Source: Callorhinus ursinus (lineage: Eukaryota > Chordata > Mammalia > Carnivora > Otariidae). From it: a DNA stretch of 64,000 nucleotides. Each line of letters begins with the position of its first letter. The first letter of the stretch is position 1. A program made the position numbers and the translations under genes. The stretch spans positions 13,618,924 to 13,682,923 of the forward strand of contig NW_020312827.1 of the NCBI RefSeq assembly GCF_003265705.1, in the 5' to 3' direction. This document shows positions 1 to 12,690 of this stretch, in pieces. The notes beneath the pieces were generated by a model. That model worked only from the letters and a program-made list of their open reading frames with translations. It made no database searches and was not told where the DNA came from.

Positions 1-2356
1 TTAACTGCAGACTCACATGATCCGGATTCTCGCTCTCTCTCTCTTTTTTCCCCTCTGAAATAGGAGGAAAAAAAGATTTGGCAAATTATGTAGTTAGAGT
101 ATAATAATGGAAAACTCCTCAGCTGTGGTTTCTGGGAACTGTTTTTTTTTAAATGGAACTGTAGTGATCAGCAGCTCTTGATACCGTTGCTATGAAAATG
201 CTGGATTTATAGGGTTGCAGTTAGCAGTTGGAATGCATGGGGGGGACAGAAACACAAAGCAGACAGATGATTCAAGGGTGGCAGACCCCCGTCACCCTCT
301 TTTCTCGACAGTGCCATTTTTTCTAATAAAACCATACTGCTGGCAATGTTTGTTTAAAACAAAAGAAAACATGGAGTATAGTGTGTTAGTTCCTTTGGGA
401 AGCTACTGACAAATAAGCAAATTGAAAAGAAAGAGCAGCATGTTGTCATAGCAACAGTGCAATTAAATTACTTTACTGTCAGCCATGATACAATTTTCCT
501 GTTTGGAAGCTCAGGAGACATAAAACTTTCATCTGGAGCTGAAGTTGACTTCAGTGGCTGGAGTATATGTTCTGTGTTGTACGCTACTGTGTGGATATTC
601 CTGGTTGTCAGAAACCTAGGGTTTTGTGATGGGATCTGGGGAAACTCGGAGAGAGACAAGCCTCGCTTTGATTTGTTAATAAAGAAGGTAAAAACGTTAT
701 CAAGTTGGTCTCTGTCATAGCCCCAAACCTAAAGATACTGGCTTATTCTTTAAAATTGTGTCCTGTACTACTCAGGTTAGGTTCCTTGTTTGACAGAAAG
801 AAAGAGTCCCTGTGGCTGAAACTGGAAGTTTTTCCTCCTTGGAGCGGGGCATCTCTCAGCAGCTCCGGAGAGCTTTCCTCCCGCCTTCTGCCAGCAGGTT
901 CTGTCTGTCTACCTTGTGATAGAGGGAGGGTGCTGCAGTTTTCAGGCACCCTGGGCTGGCCGTTGGGTGTCTCACATTATACTTTCTAGAATCCCATTCA
1001 AGAGCTTCCCCAGCTGAAGTGGCAGTTACTTTCAGCACACTGTCAATGGGCATTGGAGCCTTAGAATGATCATGTCTGCTTTTGTGTTCATTCTTTTTTT
1101 CTAGATAGATGGCTTGATCTTCTTACTCAGGGGGAAAAAATAAAACAGACATGCTTCTTAAACCAAGCACATTGTGTGAGCGCTACAAGCGGACAGTGGG
1201 AGACCTCTTTCATTATCTTTACTGTTCTTTATATCTTACATTGAGTACTCGAGGTTGAATATGCTTTGTATCTATCGGGGTCATTCTGTTTGTGGACTTG
1301 CCACGTCCTCATTTTCTTTTCCCATCAGAAGTTGTACTCCCTGTTCTAGGTCATTGATAAAAATGGGGGTGGCATGGGGGGGGGTGCAGAATAGAATTCT
1401 GTAGCAATTTTTGTTGCATTTGCCTTCCAGTGTGGAAGCTGCCAGTTGCTCTTGTGGCTTTTTTCACCAATTCTAATTTCAGTTAATGGCTCGTCTTCAC
1501 ATTCCCATTGATTTGTGCGGTGCCCAAAGTTACTAGCTTTTTCATTTGGGGTGTAGTGTCCCAATAATTGAATATACTTTTTCCTCCAGTTCCAACCCAC
1601 AGACTTCCTTGTTTACCAGTCTTTGGACTTGCCAGCTGTGATTAAAGTTGCAGAGTTTGGGGCCATTGCTTGTGGAGGAAAGATACAGTCAAATATAAAA
1701 CACTACCAATCAAAGCACGCTGTGGCCAGAGTGTTAATTCTGGGGCAGTTGTCATGGTTTTCATGTGGAGACAGCTGAACTTAGTCTGAAACACCTGGCC
1801 TTAAACTTACAGGTATTTTTGGGGGTGGGGAGGGAAGGATAAACCGTGAGGCCTGTAACCCCAAGTGACAGGAGTGGTGCATTGCGTTTACTTTGTAGTG
1901 TTTGCTGTGAGGCTTGAAAGAATTTTACCTGTGTATACGTTCATATTTTGAGAAGAAATCGAGGCACCAAGAAAATAACTGACGGTGGGGCACGGTGATA
2001 ATACAGTGATCATGTAAATCTGGGAAGAAAGCTTTGTAGATTTCCCATTCTTTCCATGATGCATATGCATATGAAAGGTACTGTAAATAGCTCCAGTCTC
2101 AGTGTATTTAAGAGGTGACCAAGTCACCAGGCTACGCGCATGGTGGACTGCTTTTACTCAGTAGTGCATCTCTGTGTGGTAGAGTGGTGGGTCTGTGTTA
2201 CCCAGCGTGGGAGCCATGAGATGGTGTTCCCGTGGGGCCAGGGGGTCCATAGAGGCGGCAGGGGTGGGAGGTGGTCTGAAAAGAATTGGGAGGGCATGGC
2301 TGCCTCTCTGTTTTGGGTTTCCCCAACTCATCTTTTCTTTGTAATGTGTTTACCAG
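1..2356 (+). other. FOXN3: FOXN3 5' intron, 3' terminal part
   Basis: This is the intron upstream of the start-codon exon, open at the left edge of the window. It ends in a pyrimidine-rich stretch (about 2305-2345) and the acceptor ending in CAG at 2354-2356. I recognise no repeat of clear family here. The only motif I can point to is an X-box-like palindrome at 442-455, entered separately. No exon with coding potential is seen. Short open frames in it show no recognisable domain. Confidence 0.8.
442..455. promoter_or_regulatory. X-box-like palindrome (candidate RFX site)
   Basis: The 14-mer GTTGTCATAGCAAC has two imperfect inverted half-sites around AT. It fits the X-box pattern GTNRCC-N(0-3)-RGYAAC at all but one position of the left half and fully in the right half. 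RFX-family factors bind such sites. It lies in the 5' intron. Similar motifs recur at 13122-13178 and 53035-53186. Binding is inferred only. Confidence 0.35.
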
Positions 2357-2370
2357 GAGCCTTCACATAA

Positions 2371-2913
2371 ATGGGTCCAGTCATGCCTCCCAGTAAGAAG
2401 CCAGAAAGCTCAGGAATTAGTGTCTCCAGTGGGCTGAGTCAGTGTTACCGGGACAGTGGTTTCTCCAAGGCCCTGCAGGAGGACGATGACCTTGACTTCT
2501 CTTTGCCTGACATCCGATTAGAAGAGGGGGCCATGGAAGATGAAGAGCTGACCAATCTGAACTGGCTTCACGAGAGCAAGAACTTGCTGAAGAGCTTCGG
2601 GGAGTCAGTCCTCAGGAGTGTCAGCCCTGTCCAGGACCTGGACGATGACACCCCTCCATCCCCTGCCCACTCTGACATGCCCTACGATGCCAGGCAGAAC
2701 CCCAACTGCAAACCCCCCTACTCCTTTAGCTGCCTCATATTTATGGCCATTGAGGACTCTCCAACCAAGCGCCTGCCAGTAAAGGATATCTACAACTGGA
2801 TCTTGGAACATTTTCCTTATTTTGCAAACGCACCTACTGGGTGGAAAAACTCAGTGAGACATAATTTGTCTTTGAATAAGTGTTTTAAGAAAGTGGACAA
2901 GGAGAGGAGTCAG
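2371..2913 (+). CDS. FOXN3: FOXN3 first coding exon (residues 1-181, most of forkhead domain)
   Basis: This exon encodes the N-terminal part of FOXN3 (CHES1), a nuclear forkhead transcription factor known mainly as a transcriptional repressor. The spliced exon starts at 2357 after a CAG acceptor. The ATG at 2371 is directly preceded in frame by TAA (2368-2370), which fixes the start, and the exon ends at CAG|GTAAGC (2913/2914). It encodes 181 residues in phase 0. An acidic region around 36-60 (EDDDLDF, EDEEL) and a Ser/Pro segment around 82-102 precede the forkhead domain, which starts near residue 112 (NCKPPYSFS). The recognition helix is about 157-172, with the family DNA-contact pattern N160, R163, H164 in [10 protein letters not shown]. 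The wing is supplied by the next exon 48.9 kb downstream. FOXN2 is the close paralogue, but the N-terminus ([20 protein letters not shown]) matches FOXN3. Reading past the donor adds 40 intron-encoded residues before a stop at 3034-3036. Confidence 0.97.
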
Positions 2914-4604
2914 GTAAGCCCTCTGGGTCTGGAACTCACATTTTTCTTTTTTAAAATGTGTCATTTCTCCCCATTAAAAAAAAAAAAAGTGTTGAGGGAT
3001 GTATGTTCACCACACCGAAGTGGCAGTTATAAATGAGTGATTTTATTTCATTCATTTGGTTGCAAAGAACTTCTTTTGCCTTAAACATATTCGTTGGAAA
3101 GTGTTTTTGCTGTTCTTGCCAGATTGAGAGTTTCCCACTGTGGTATCTGAACATGATCACAAAACAGTGGTTTGTACACTTGATTGGTTCTTAGGATCAT
3201 CCCTCATTGTGCATGGGTCACTTTGGGTTTATAGTACAAACACAGGTCCATATTCCAAGGACAGCCATTAACCATGAGGTATGTGTATATACACTTGAGG
3301 AAAATTCACCTGGGACAAGAGAAAAATGGCATTTCTTTTCTTTCTAAGTATTAACTTGGAGAGAGGCAACCTCTCCAGGATTCTGGAATAAATTGGACAG
3401 TGATGGACATTGGGAGGTGACCAAACAGTATACTCCAAGACCAGACAAACAAAGACATGGATTGCCGAGGTGACTCATAAAATCAGGGGTACGCGTAAAT
3501 GGCAACTTCGAAACACCCAGAGTATGAAAAATCAGGGTAAGGTTCCCCTTAGAAATGAGCTTCCAAAAGATTGAATTTTGACTGTAAAGCCTTAGTCCAG
3601 GTTTCCTGGCCTGCTGAAGTGAGATAGTTTGTATAGTATCATTGTAGGAGCTGTAGAAAGAGGATTGACCGGTAGGGCCGGAACGCAAAGCTGTGGTCTG
3701 ACTTTGGAGTTCCGAGAAGTCATGTAGCTACAGTTAAAACGTAAGCTGGGAAACGTTCTCTCCAGAGTTTTCGCATTATTACTGTATTTTTCAGCCTGGT
3801 TTTTCATGGTAGTCACATTGCGATGTGTAGCCAGCAGTCTGCTTTTGCCCCTTTTTGAAGTTTGGGTGTGGGGTACTGGCTGTGCCGTGTTGGGGCCTTT
3901 CTCTTCAGAAGCATGGTCCTGTTTCCAGTACAGTCTTGAGCCTGAGGGAGCTCTGCTTGTCTTGGGCATGGAAGAATATGAATCCAGAAGTGGCGACGCC
4001 ATAGTTCTCCTTGCTGCAGCTGGACACGTTTGTCTGCAAATGGTATTCCCCTCGAGTTTATGTTCAACATGGGGAGTGGGCGTGCAGGGTTTGAGGAGGG
4101 GGTTGCCTGGGAACACCTGGAGACATGTGGACACTCAGGAGCTTTGCCTCCGCCCGCTGGGGAAGGCGATGCCTAGGTCCAGCGTGACAGTGGTGGGGCG
4201 CTGCTGCTGTCCCCGGGTATACCCCGCTCTCCTTCCTCCCTTCCACCTCGCCAAAGGGGCACGAGGAGTTGGACCTCTGGACTTGGCTCTGTTGACTGCT
4301 CTACCATCATTCTTTGAACTTAAAGAGAATTCGCTGCACCTCTCTAAAGAACCGAGTCTGTGCTATTAAAAGTTTCTGTATAGGTGGGTCTTTGTGGTTA
4401 GGAGGGGAAAATCTTAGAAGGCGACTTCAGGATTAGAAGATAGTGAAGAAAATGCTGTCCAGGTCCCCCAAAGCCGCATGTCCCCGAGAAAGCAACGAAC
4501 AGTGCTTTCAGCTGGGCGTGACCCTGTCCTGCGCGTTACTGTCTGCCTGGCTCTGCGTTTGCCACGACGCCAGAGCTCACGCTCACTCAGAAATGTTCAA
4601 CGAG

Positions 4605-4751
4605 GGGCGCTGGGGGGGCGCTCAGTCGGTGAAGCGTATAGCTTTGACTCAGGTCATGAGCCCAGGGTGCTGGGATCGAGCCCCACCTCCGGCTCCTGGC
4701 TCGGTGGAGAGTCTGCTTCTCCCTCTCCCTCTGCCCCTCCCCCTGCTCATG

Positions 4752-4785
<34 letters not shown>

Positions 4786-4820
4786 GTCTCAAATGAATAA
4801 ATAAAATCTTAAAAAAAAAA
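4605..4820 (+). mobile_element. Carnivore SINE (SINEC, tRNA-Lys-derived), sense
   Basis: It has a tRNA-like head (GCTCAGTCGGTGAAGCGT), a TC-rich run at about 4750-4788 and an AAATGAATAAATAAAATCTT tail followed by poly-A. Target-site duplications flank it: aaatgttcaacgag at 4591-4604 and aaatgttcaaggag at 4821-4834, with one mismatch. It is one of only three sense-oriented SINEs in the window. Confidence 0.93.
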
Positions 4821-5984
4821 AAATGTTCAAGGAGAGCAACTCCAAAGTGGGCAGAGAGTTTTGGGAGGCATATTCATCAGCCCCCCGAGTGACAGGTGTG
4901 TTGGGCAGGGTGTGTGTGTTAAGGAGTGCCATCTCCCCTGTGCGCACCCCCAGCCCCCACTCTGAGAGTCTGGTGTTCCGGGGGTGACGGTTGTCATTCT
5001 GCACAAACACCGATATGGAAGGGAATGAATGGCTTTAAGGATCTGAGATTGTTAATCTTACGAAACATGGAGTCCTGGCTTCCTGGCCAGGCCGACCTGT
5101 ATTGACATGTTTCTGATCAAATGCCAGTCAGTGTTGTAGCCGGGAGTTTGTTTCCATCGTTTGTGATTTTGTGAGAACAGAGCCCAGAGTGTGAGTTTTC
5201 CCCCTTTTCTCCTCCTTTCTTGGGTTACTCCCAGGTCCTTCCAGGGCACTGGCACTGGCCCCTCCATTTGGGGTTTCTCCTCTGGCTGGCTGAGTAAAGG
5301 GGGAGGCATTCTCCCTGACACTTGGTCCAGTGAAAGCCCCTTTGGCTGCATGGGTAAACTTGTTTTTTTTCCCCTGGGGATTTTACTTGGTGGTAGCTCC
5401 CACAACGAGGTTGGGCCACAACCCAGTGACCCAAGTACAGCCGAATGGTGGTGAGAAGTATGTGTTCGTTGAAGGAGGAGAATGGAAGGCTTGCACGTTG
5501 TAGTCACATTTTTTTTCTTCTAAAAGTGTGGAACACAGTTTTAAACTTGACATAACTGAGATTGCAGAATCCGGTGTGGTCCTTGTCCCTGCGGGCTTGG
5601 AACACGTTCCCCACTGGACACCTGCCTGCCTGGGATGTGCGAGAGGGATCTTACGAGATTGCACCAGCAGCACCTGGGCACCTCAGAGCCGTGAGCATTT
5701 CGTGGCTCTGCCCTGGAGATACTCATTCATTCGGTTTGAGGTGGGTTGGGGACAATTGGTGGTTCTGATAAGCTCCATGGGTGTTTCTGACTTGCAGCCA
5801 GATTTAAGAATCCCTGAACTAGATGCCCTTTTGGGTTCTTTCCAAAGCTGAGATTTCATCGGGAACATGTCATGAATGAGTAAGTTGGGGAGAATGGACA
5901 GTTTTGCTTCCGTTCTCTCTCTTTTAATGTTTTATCTCTTATAAGACTTAGATACGTAAGGACTTAAAAAGGACTGTGAAAGAT

Positions 5985-6510
5985 AGAGTTTTATTTTTAT
6001 TTTGTAATCCTGGAGAATTTCAAACATACATGGAGAGAGAGTAGTGTGGCGAATCCTTATCACCCCCATTGCCCACAACCAGCTCCAATAGTTAACAAGG
6101 GTTTGTGGCTTCAATCTTTTGAGGCAGATCCTAGATCTCATGTCATTTTTACCTTCCGTGTGCATAAGAAAAATCTCCAGTTTTTACATCACCTCAATTC
6201 CAGTGTCACCCTGACCAAAGTGAACACTTCTTGGTATCACCTAATACCAGATCCATATTCAGAGATCTCTGAGGATTTATAGAATATTTGATTGAATTAG
6301 GATCCAAACGTGGTTTATGCCATGCAGTTGGCTGTTTTCATGGATAGCAACCCTATGCCCCCCGCCCCCCTTTCTGATGCCCTTCCTTGTCAGAGACCCA
6401 GCTCTTGTGCTGTGGAGTGCCCCACGTTCTGTCGGCTTCATTTGGATTTCATTTATCATGTTCTTCTATCCCCTTGTATGGAAATGGAAGTAAGGCTGGA
6501 TCAAAAAACT
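5985..6510. mobile_element. Old LINE-1 (L1M-type) 3'-region remnant
   Basis: Diverged text resembling the long non-coding 3' part of mammalian L1M elements: the 'gaatttcaaacatacatgg' type start, a 'ggatccaaac' block and a 'catgttcttctatcccc' block in the expected order. There is no coding capacity. The family is assigned from memory of the consensus. Related remnants are at 16500-17170 and 33405-35085. Confidence 0.6.
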
Positions 6511-7000
6511 GTTCTGGTTTTTTGTTTCCCTCCAAGAATGCTTTATAGACAGTTCTTCTGTGTTCTCACGTCGGGAAGGCTGGTTGGCCCCTCCTGGGGA
6601 TGCTGGGCGTGAGCTGTTGGTTCACGTGGGATTGGCTGCTACCACCTCTGCAAAGTTTCCCACCGGTTTCTCATCTTAGGGATTCCTCTGTGGATGGACT
6701 TTTGCCTGAATCCATCACAGTAGAGTTTCAAAGTCTGAGAATAAGTTTTATACTCCCTAAATACAGTCTCAGTTAAGACTATAAGTTGAGCATGTGCTAA
6801 CCTGAGTACTTGTAAAGGAGAAGTAAAGTGCAGTTCCCTTTTATAGACTGGATTATCATGGTTCAGGTCTGGGTGTTTCTATTTCTGTGCTTTTTCTTTA
6901 CTTCTTAACAATTTAACAAAAAACGTTGTTGTTGCAAGAAGGTTTATCAAGGAAACACTGTCCAAAAGTATGTTTATTATATCCAGGGCTGAGTGTTTTA

Positions 7001-7108
7001 TTTTTTATTTTTATTCTTTTAGTATTCTCTGTGTGCAACATGGGGCTCAAACGCACGACCCCGAGATGGAGAGTTGCACGCTCTTCTGACTGAGCCAGCC
7101 AGGTGCTG
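7001..7108 (-). mobile_element. Carnivore SINE, short form, antisense
   Basis: A reverse-oriented short tRNA-derived SINE ending in TGACTGAGCCAGCCAGGTGC, with an A/T-rich tail on the left. The target duplication is ccagggctgagtgtttta at 6983-7000 against ccagggttgagtgcttta at 7109-7126. The mismatches suggest an older insertion. Confidence 0.85.
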
Positions 7109-7211
7109 CCAGGGTTGAGTGCTTTAAATACAGCTTTAGCTTATTAATATGGGCAACTTGTCTTGGTTGAAAGAGGAGTGAATTAGAAGCCAGGATACCT
7201 GGTTCTAGTTT

Positions 7212-7428
7212 TTTTATTTTATTTTATTTTATTTTTAAGATTTTATTTATTTATTTATTTGAGAGAGAGAATGAGAGAGAGAGAGAGAGCATGAGAGGGG
7301 GGAGGGTCAGAGGGAGAAGCAGACTCCCCGCCGAGCAGGGAGCCCGATGTGGGACTCAATCCCGGGACTCCAGGATCATGACCCGAGCCGAAGGCAGTCG
7401 CTTAACCAACTGAGCCACCCAGGCGCCG
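7212..7428 (-). mobile_element. Carnivore SINE (SINEC), antisense
   Basis: Complete antisense SINE: TTTTAAGATTTTATTTATTT at the left, a GA-rich middle and a tRNA-like head reading AACCAACTGAGCCACCCAGG. A perfect 14-bp target duplication, cctggttctagttt, lies at 7198-7211 and 7429-7442, indicating a fairly young insertion. Confidence 0.95.
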
Positions 7429-7699
7429 CCTGGTTCTAGTTTTGATGCTGGTTCTAGTAGCTGTCTTGGTCCTCATAGAGAAGCAGGAATTTGTAATTGC
7501 TGGGTTTCTTAATTGGGGGGTCTTTGGATATCAGAGGCTCTGCAGACAGCCTGAAATTATTGACTGCAAGCCCCGTGACTATGCATGTTGCATTTTCCTG
7601 GAGGATCCCAAGATTTTGTTCGTTTGGTTTTTAGATTTTTTAACGGAACCTCTGACTCAGGAAAAGTGAAGAGCCTGTATTTTGTAATAACAGTAGCGG

Positions 7700-7880
7700 A
7701 CATGATATGGAAACCTCTTTTGGAACATTTCATATGCAATATCCCACTTCCTCACTACAATCCTGTGAGGTAGGTCCTGTTTTCCTTCTAAAATAGGTGA
7801 TGAGTTAAGTTCAGAATGGTTAAGGAACTCGCTGGAGGTCACAAAGCTGGTAAGTAGCAGAATAGGAATTCACCTTCACT
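7700..7880 (-). mobile_element. MIR SINE remnant, antisense
   Basis: Resembles the reverse complement of the MIR core and 3' part: 'aatcctgtgaggtaggt', then a 'tgatgagttaag...gttaaggaactcgc' block, then 'aggtcacaaagctggtaag'. It is diverged and without target duplications, as usual for this old family. Confidence 0.7.
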
Positions 7881-9012
7881 TCCTCCAGTTTTGAAGGGCC
7901 TTATGCTTAAATTAACCCGGGTGCTTGATTACACCTCAATAGACAGGCTATTGTAGATGATCTCTACGTTCTTCCTCAAAATATTCTATGAAAATGAGTT
8001 ACAGGGAACTAAAATAACACCAGTAAACCCAGAATTTACTCTGGGGGTGCAGGATAGAGAAAGGTAAATATAGAGAATCTTTTTGTGCTGTTGAGATGGG
8101 GCCAGACTCTGTCTTTGTCAGCAAATGGAGAGATGTGGCATCTGCACGGAGCCGACCACTGCCCTCTTGGCTTCCTGCTTCCAGGATCCGTCCCAGGCCC
8201 CCTCCACTCATCTGGCCCAAGTTCAAAGTCCCTTCTCCTCTGCATAGACACTGTTTATACAAGCTCTCCCTCCCAATTCCCAGCCCCCGTGATGTTTTGC
8301 TTCTCCATCCTGGTGGATGAGATTCTTTTTCAGAGGCAGTTTGGAAAATGAGGTAGCATCTCTCACGTGGCAGGACACCCCCATATGCACAGTTGCCTCT
8401 GATTCTTTCCTCTTGGTGGTGTCAACACCGAGTCAAGAGCATTTCCCTTTCCTGTGATGTTAGTCAGTGTACCCATTTCATTGATGGTCATTTTAGGAAG
8501 AAGACATGACTTCTTTTATTTTGGATGAGGAATGCTCTTTGAAGGACAGTGCAGTCTGGTTTTGATGGGGAAGGTCCTAAAAATCAGGGTAATGTTGGGT
8601 GGTGGGGCATGCGGGAAATGTGACGAGGTGTCGAAGTTTCTTCTGAGGCCTCTGGGGCAGGTGAGGATCCTGCTCATCCCTGGGTATGGGCTGCCTCTTG
8701 CTCACCAGTGCACACTGCCTAGCATACTGCTCTCTCTTGTCTGTGCTAAATGTAGACTTTGTTGCCTCAGAAGGTTGCGACTTTTCCAGGGTCTCCAAGG
8801 GGCCTGAAGTAACCCATGCTGTAGGCCCTGGAATAGGGAGCCTTCATCGGAGCATCCAGTAATTCCAGGAAGCCTGTGCCGCCCTTGGCCATGCTCTCCC
8901 ACCGATCCAACCAACTCTATTTCTTCCTGATTCTTCCAGGTATTAGATGCCTTCGTGGGGGTGGGGGGGGCATTTTTGTTGTCCCAGTCTTGCCAGCTTT
9001 TTCATTGTCTGC

Positions 9013-9034
9013 TCATTCATTCATTCATTCATTC
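9013..9034. repeat. (CATT)n microsatellite
   Basis: About five and a half tandem copies of the tetramer CATT in an otherwise unique stretch. Confidence 0.9.
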
Positions 9035-11984
9035 AAAAGACTTTATAAAATATCCATTATGGTCGGTTCTGCTCAATGACATCAAGTGCTGAAAGGATAC
9101 AAAGTTGAATGTGTGGCCTGTGGTCCAGTGAGCCCCCCCCCCCACCAATACTTTCCTCCTAGCTCCTGGAACTTACCAGCAGAAGTCCTTCTTTCCACCC
9201 AGTCTCCTCCTTTTGCTTATCTGTTTCCTATTTCTCACAGCATTCTTTTCTGGCCCTTCTGTTTCAAAGATACACTGCTTTTTCAAGTCCTTCCACAGTG
9301 ACTCCTATTACTGACCTCGCTAAGGATCCCTACAAGTCTTCTAGAAAGCTTGGTTCTTCTGGACTCGAGGGCCCCATTGGTGTCCAGTAGCTCTCCCCAT
9401 GAACGGTTCAAAAAATGTTGCATTTTCTTTGGTAGGGCTTCGTGGTACCTGGTAGGTCTATGGGATGATGCTTCATTGATGTACTGCCTGGATATCCAAG
9501 CAGCAAGAAATTGCTCTCAGAACCTCCCCCGATGAGCTGAAGTGGCTTTGGGATTTCCCTTTGAAATCACTTTAGCTGCAGGATAATTCTCTACAGTAAA
9601 TAATATGGGAAGTTGGCACACTGACCTCCTATTTGAAAGTCATGGGTTTTGCTTCTTTCACAAATAGTGATGGGTTGTTTGGATTAATTCATACTCTTTC
9701 ACGGAGCCCTTGGTCATCTTAATGCTCTGAAGTTTGGGCAAGATGATGGCAGGTCTTAGATTTTATAGAAAATTCCACCGTCTTCCCAGTGGACATTTTT
9801 GCACTTGAAACAGATGATTATGTATTTTTAAAAGGTCAATGTAATGTTTGTTTTGATTATACTGTGGTTTGTTAGGCAGGTCTTTTGTTTACGGATTTTG
9901 GTTTCATGGTCTCCTTAAAGTATCTTATTCCCATTCCCTACTCTTGTCACTTTTAACTTACTTGCCGTTTGTCTCGGTGCATACATCTAACTAGCCCTGT
10001 GAGGGTTTATGTTTTGGCTGCATTTGGTTCAACACGGGCCTGAAGTTACTGTGTCCGAACTTACCAAGTCGTTCCGTGGAGTGCTTCCGTATGAGTAGGC
10101 CATCAATATCTCTTTACCTGTGATTTCAGGGACACCAGGGTCCTTTGCTTATTAGTTTATTCAGTAGAATTATTTGGTAATGTGAAAAGTTAAGTTAAGG
10201 TGAGATTTGGTTCTTGCCTTTTAGCAGCTTCCATTGCAGGGAAACAGGAGACATAATAAAAAATGAAAAGAATAAACCATCACAAGTATGGGAAGCATGC
10301 CAGATCAATAGGTGATAGATGTCGTTTGAGGTCAGAGAAGCTTCTCTTCCCCAAGATGGGGCATGTGGGTACTCTTCATGGGGGCAGCACTCGACTAAAT
10401 TCACAAAGCATTCTTCTGGTGTGGGAATGGGCACGGGACCTCCAAGAATGGATTAGTTAGGATGAGGTTTGACTATTTATTCTAGAAAATCCAAACAAGG
10501 GTGAATTAAACACGCTACAAGTGGATTGGTCTGTCACATAAAATAAGTCTTGTGTTGGACAGAGACCCACATTCCATCTCTCTTTCTGCTCTGCTATTAC
10601 CAGTCACTGCTGGTTTCCATTCTCAGAATCTTCTCGTGGTTGGAGATGGCATCAGCTAGCGTGTTCTCCATTTAGGAAGTAGGAAGGGAGGTGTAGGGAA
10701 GGACCAAAGGGGGTCCCACTGAATTAGCAATTTTAAGGAGCTTTTTCAGAAACCCCACACTCTGCTTTCATCTTATTGGTTATACTCTGGTCACATGGCT
10801 GCAAAGCAGGCTAAGAAATGGTGTCTTTTGGCTGGGCCCGCTGCAGTCCCAAGTAAAACATTGGTTGTGTTACTGAGCAAGCGTGGGATTTTCTGTCACA
10901 GAGGCCTAGAGGAGATGAATGTTGCTGGACCCAAGGGATGTGTTGGAACCGTGTCAGGGAAGAGGAAGGAGAGAGATGGGTGCTCAGGGAGGTTATGTAA
11001 ATAAGAGTAAGGAGTGGATGGGGGAGTGAGGACGCCAAGGGGAAAACTTTAAATTGCTCTGGTAACTTTACTAAAGCGGAGACACCGACCCATTTTTTTC
11101 TTTTTTTTTAAACATGGCAGTTAACCAAGGTTTTGCTTCAAGGTATTCTGGTTAAATTGCATTTAATATTTTCAAAAGCAGTAGCTTGATAGAGGTGAAG
11201 ATGCAGTCTGTGCCCAGTATGATAAGAAGAAAAGTGGGGAGATGTATGGTTGAAGATAGAAAGCAGTGTAAAGTTGTTTTTTCAATAATAACTTGCCGGT
11301 TTGCCGGGTGAGGTTACATCGCCTTCCAAGAAGGGGATGAAGTCTTTGATGTGTGTGCGTTTGTGCACGCTTGTGAACTCAGCAGGAGGCCAGTAAATCC
11401 AGGCAGAGAGATTGTGCTGCTTCCCAGGGGAGAGGCTCTCCGGTGACCCTGTGGTCTCTTCCCCTCGTCCCCACAGGATAGGTGGGGTTCCGCTGTGCTC
11501 CCATTGGGGTTGAGTTCAGGGTTGCCTTCCGTTTACTGGAGCTCTGTCAAGTGCCTCACAGAGGCTGTCTGTGGTCCTCTGGGGACAGGACCGAGAAGTG
11601 ATTTAACTAATGTCATTAGACAGAAAACAGCCAGCCAGCAGAACGTTTGTACACTTTGTTTTTAGAAAAAAAGGCCAAGTCGCATGAGCGGTACTCTCAT
11701 CATGGCTCTTGCGGAGGGCAAAAAGCATCCAGGGTCTCCTGTGGTCAGAGTACAGCAGTGTGGTACAGAACAGCATCCTGCGAAGTTCTCTTGGAATACT
11801 GCATGGAATGCCCAGTTCTTTCCAGTGTCTTCCACAGACGCATGTGAAGTGAGAAACCGCATTCGTAGCCATGGTTCCGAGACCCTGCAGAAGCCTTAGT
11901 TTGCAAAGTAAAAATTAGACTCAGCGTTTTCCAAAAAAAGTAGCTCAGTCCTTTTAGAAGCATTTTTAGCAGTGATGATCATTC

Positions 11985-12690
11985 ATGCTACACATACATG
12001 GGGAGTGCCGGGCACAGTTTTGGGTGCTGAGGATATATAGTGGTGACCTGTGATAGTTACCGGGCTGTTCTAGACTATCTTTAGGGCAGGGAAATGGGAA
12101 GGGGGAGGCCCATGTTAAACAGTAGATCCGTATATGGTCACATAGGTAATCTATCAGATAGTGATACACACAATGAAGAAAACACAACAGGATAATGTGC
12201 TGGAGAGGGGTGGGGGTAGGAGGCTTCCCAGAGATGCCATGCCTTAAGTGGCAAAGGGGTGCTGCAAAGAAACAGAGAGCACAGCAGGTGCAAAGGCCCT
12301 GAGGTGGCAACAGCTTGAAATGTCCAAGGAGCTGAAAGAAGGCTAATAGAAAGCACATTAAAGAGGGAGAATGAGATGTTGTGAAGAGACATCAGGGAGA
12401 AGCATGTATCTGGACTGGTTCCAGTGGTGCAGGTTAGAGGTGAAAGAAATGATGTTGGCTCAGACCAGAATTGAGGTTTGCAGATGAAGGCTTGTGGGCA
12501 AACGAGGGTTGGGAAGTCAGATGGGGGATAGAGCAAAAATTCTGTTTTGACCGTGTTAAATTTGAGGTGGCTTTTGAACATCTGAGTGGAGCTGTCAGGT
12601 TGGAGGTTTGATATGTGAGTTTCAAGCTCAATAGAGAAGTCAGAGCAGAGGTATAAATCTGGGACACATTAGCGCTTAGTTGGTAGAAAC
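11985..12690 (-). mobile_element. L2 LINE 3' fragment, antisense
   Basis: Matches in reverse orientation the L2 3' end as I know it. 'gtgcaaaggccctgaggtgg' is the complement of the L2 text 'cctgcctcagggcctttgcac', and 'gtgccgggcacagttttggg' is near the left edge. The homology seems to continue through 'gttaaatttgaggtggc' to about 12690. No intact reading frame remains. Confidence 0.65.

Noticed and set aside
3806..4369. 187-codon open frame, with a 180-codon antisense overlap
   Set aside because: Both strands are open in the same stretch, which is typical of chance in GC-rich intron. No domain was recognised.
4752..4788. A free-standing (TC)n microsatellite
   Set aside because: It is the internal TC-rich tract of the SINE at 4605-4820.
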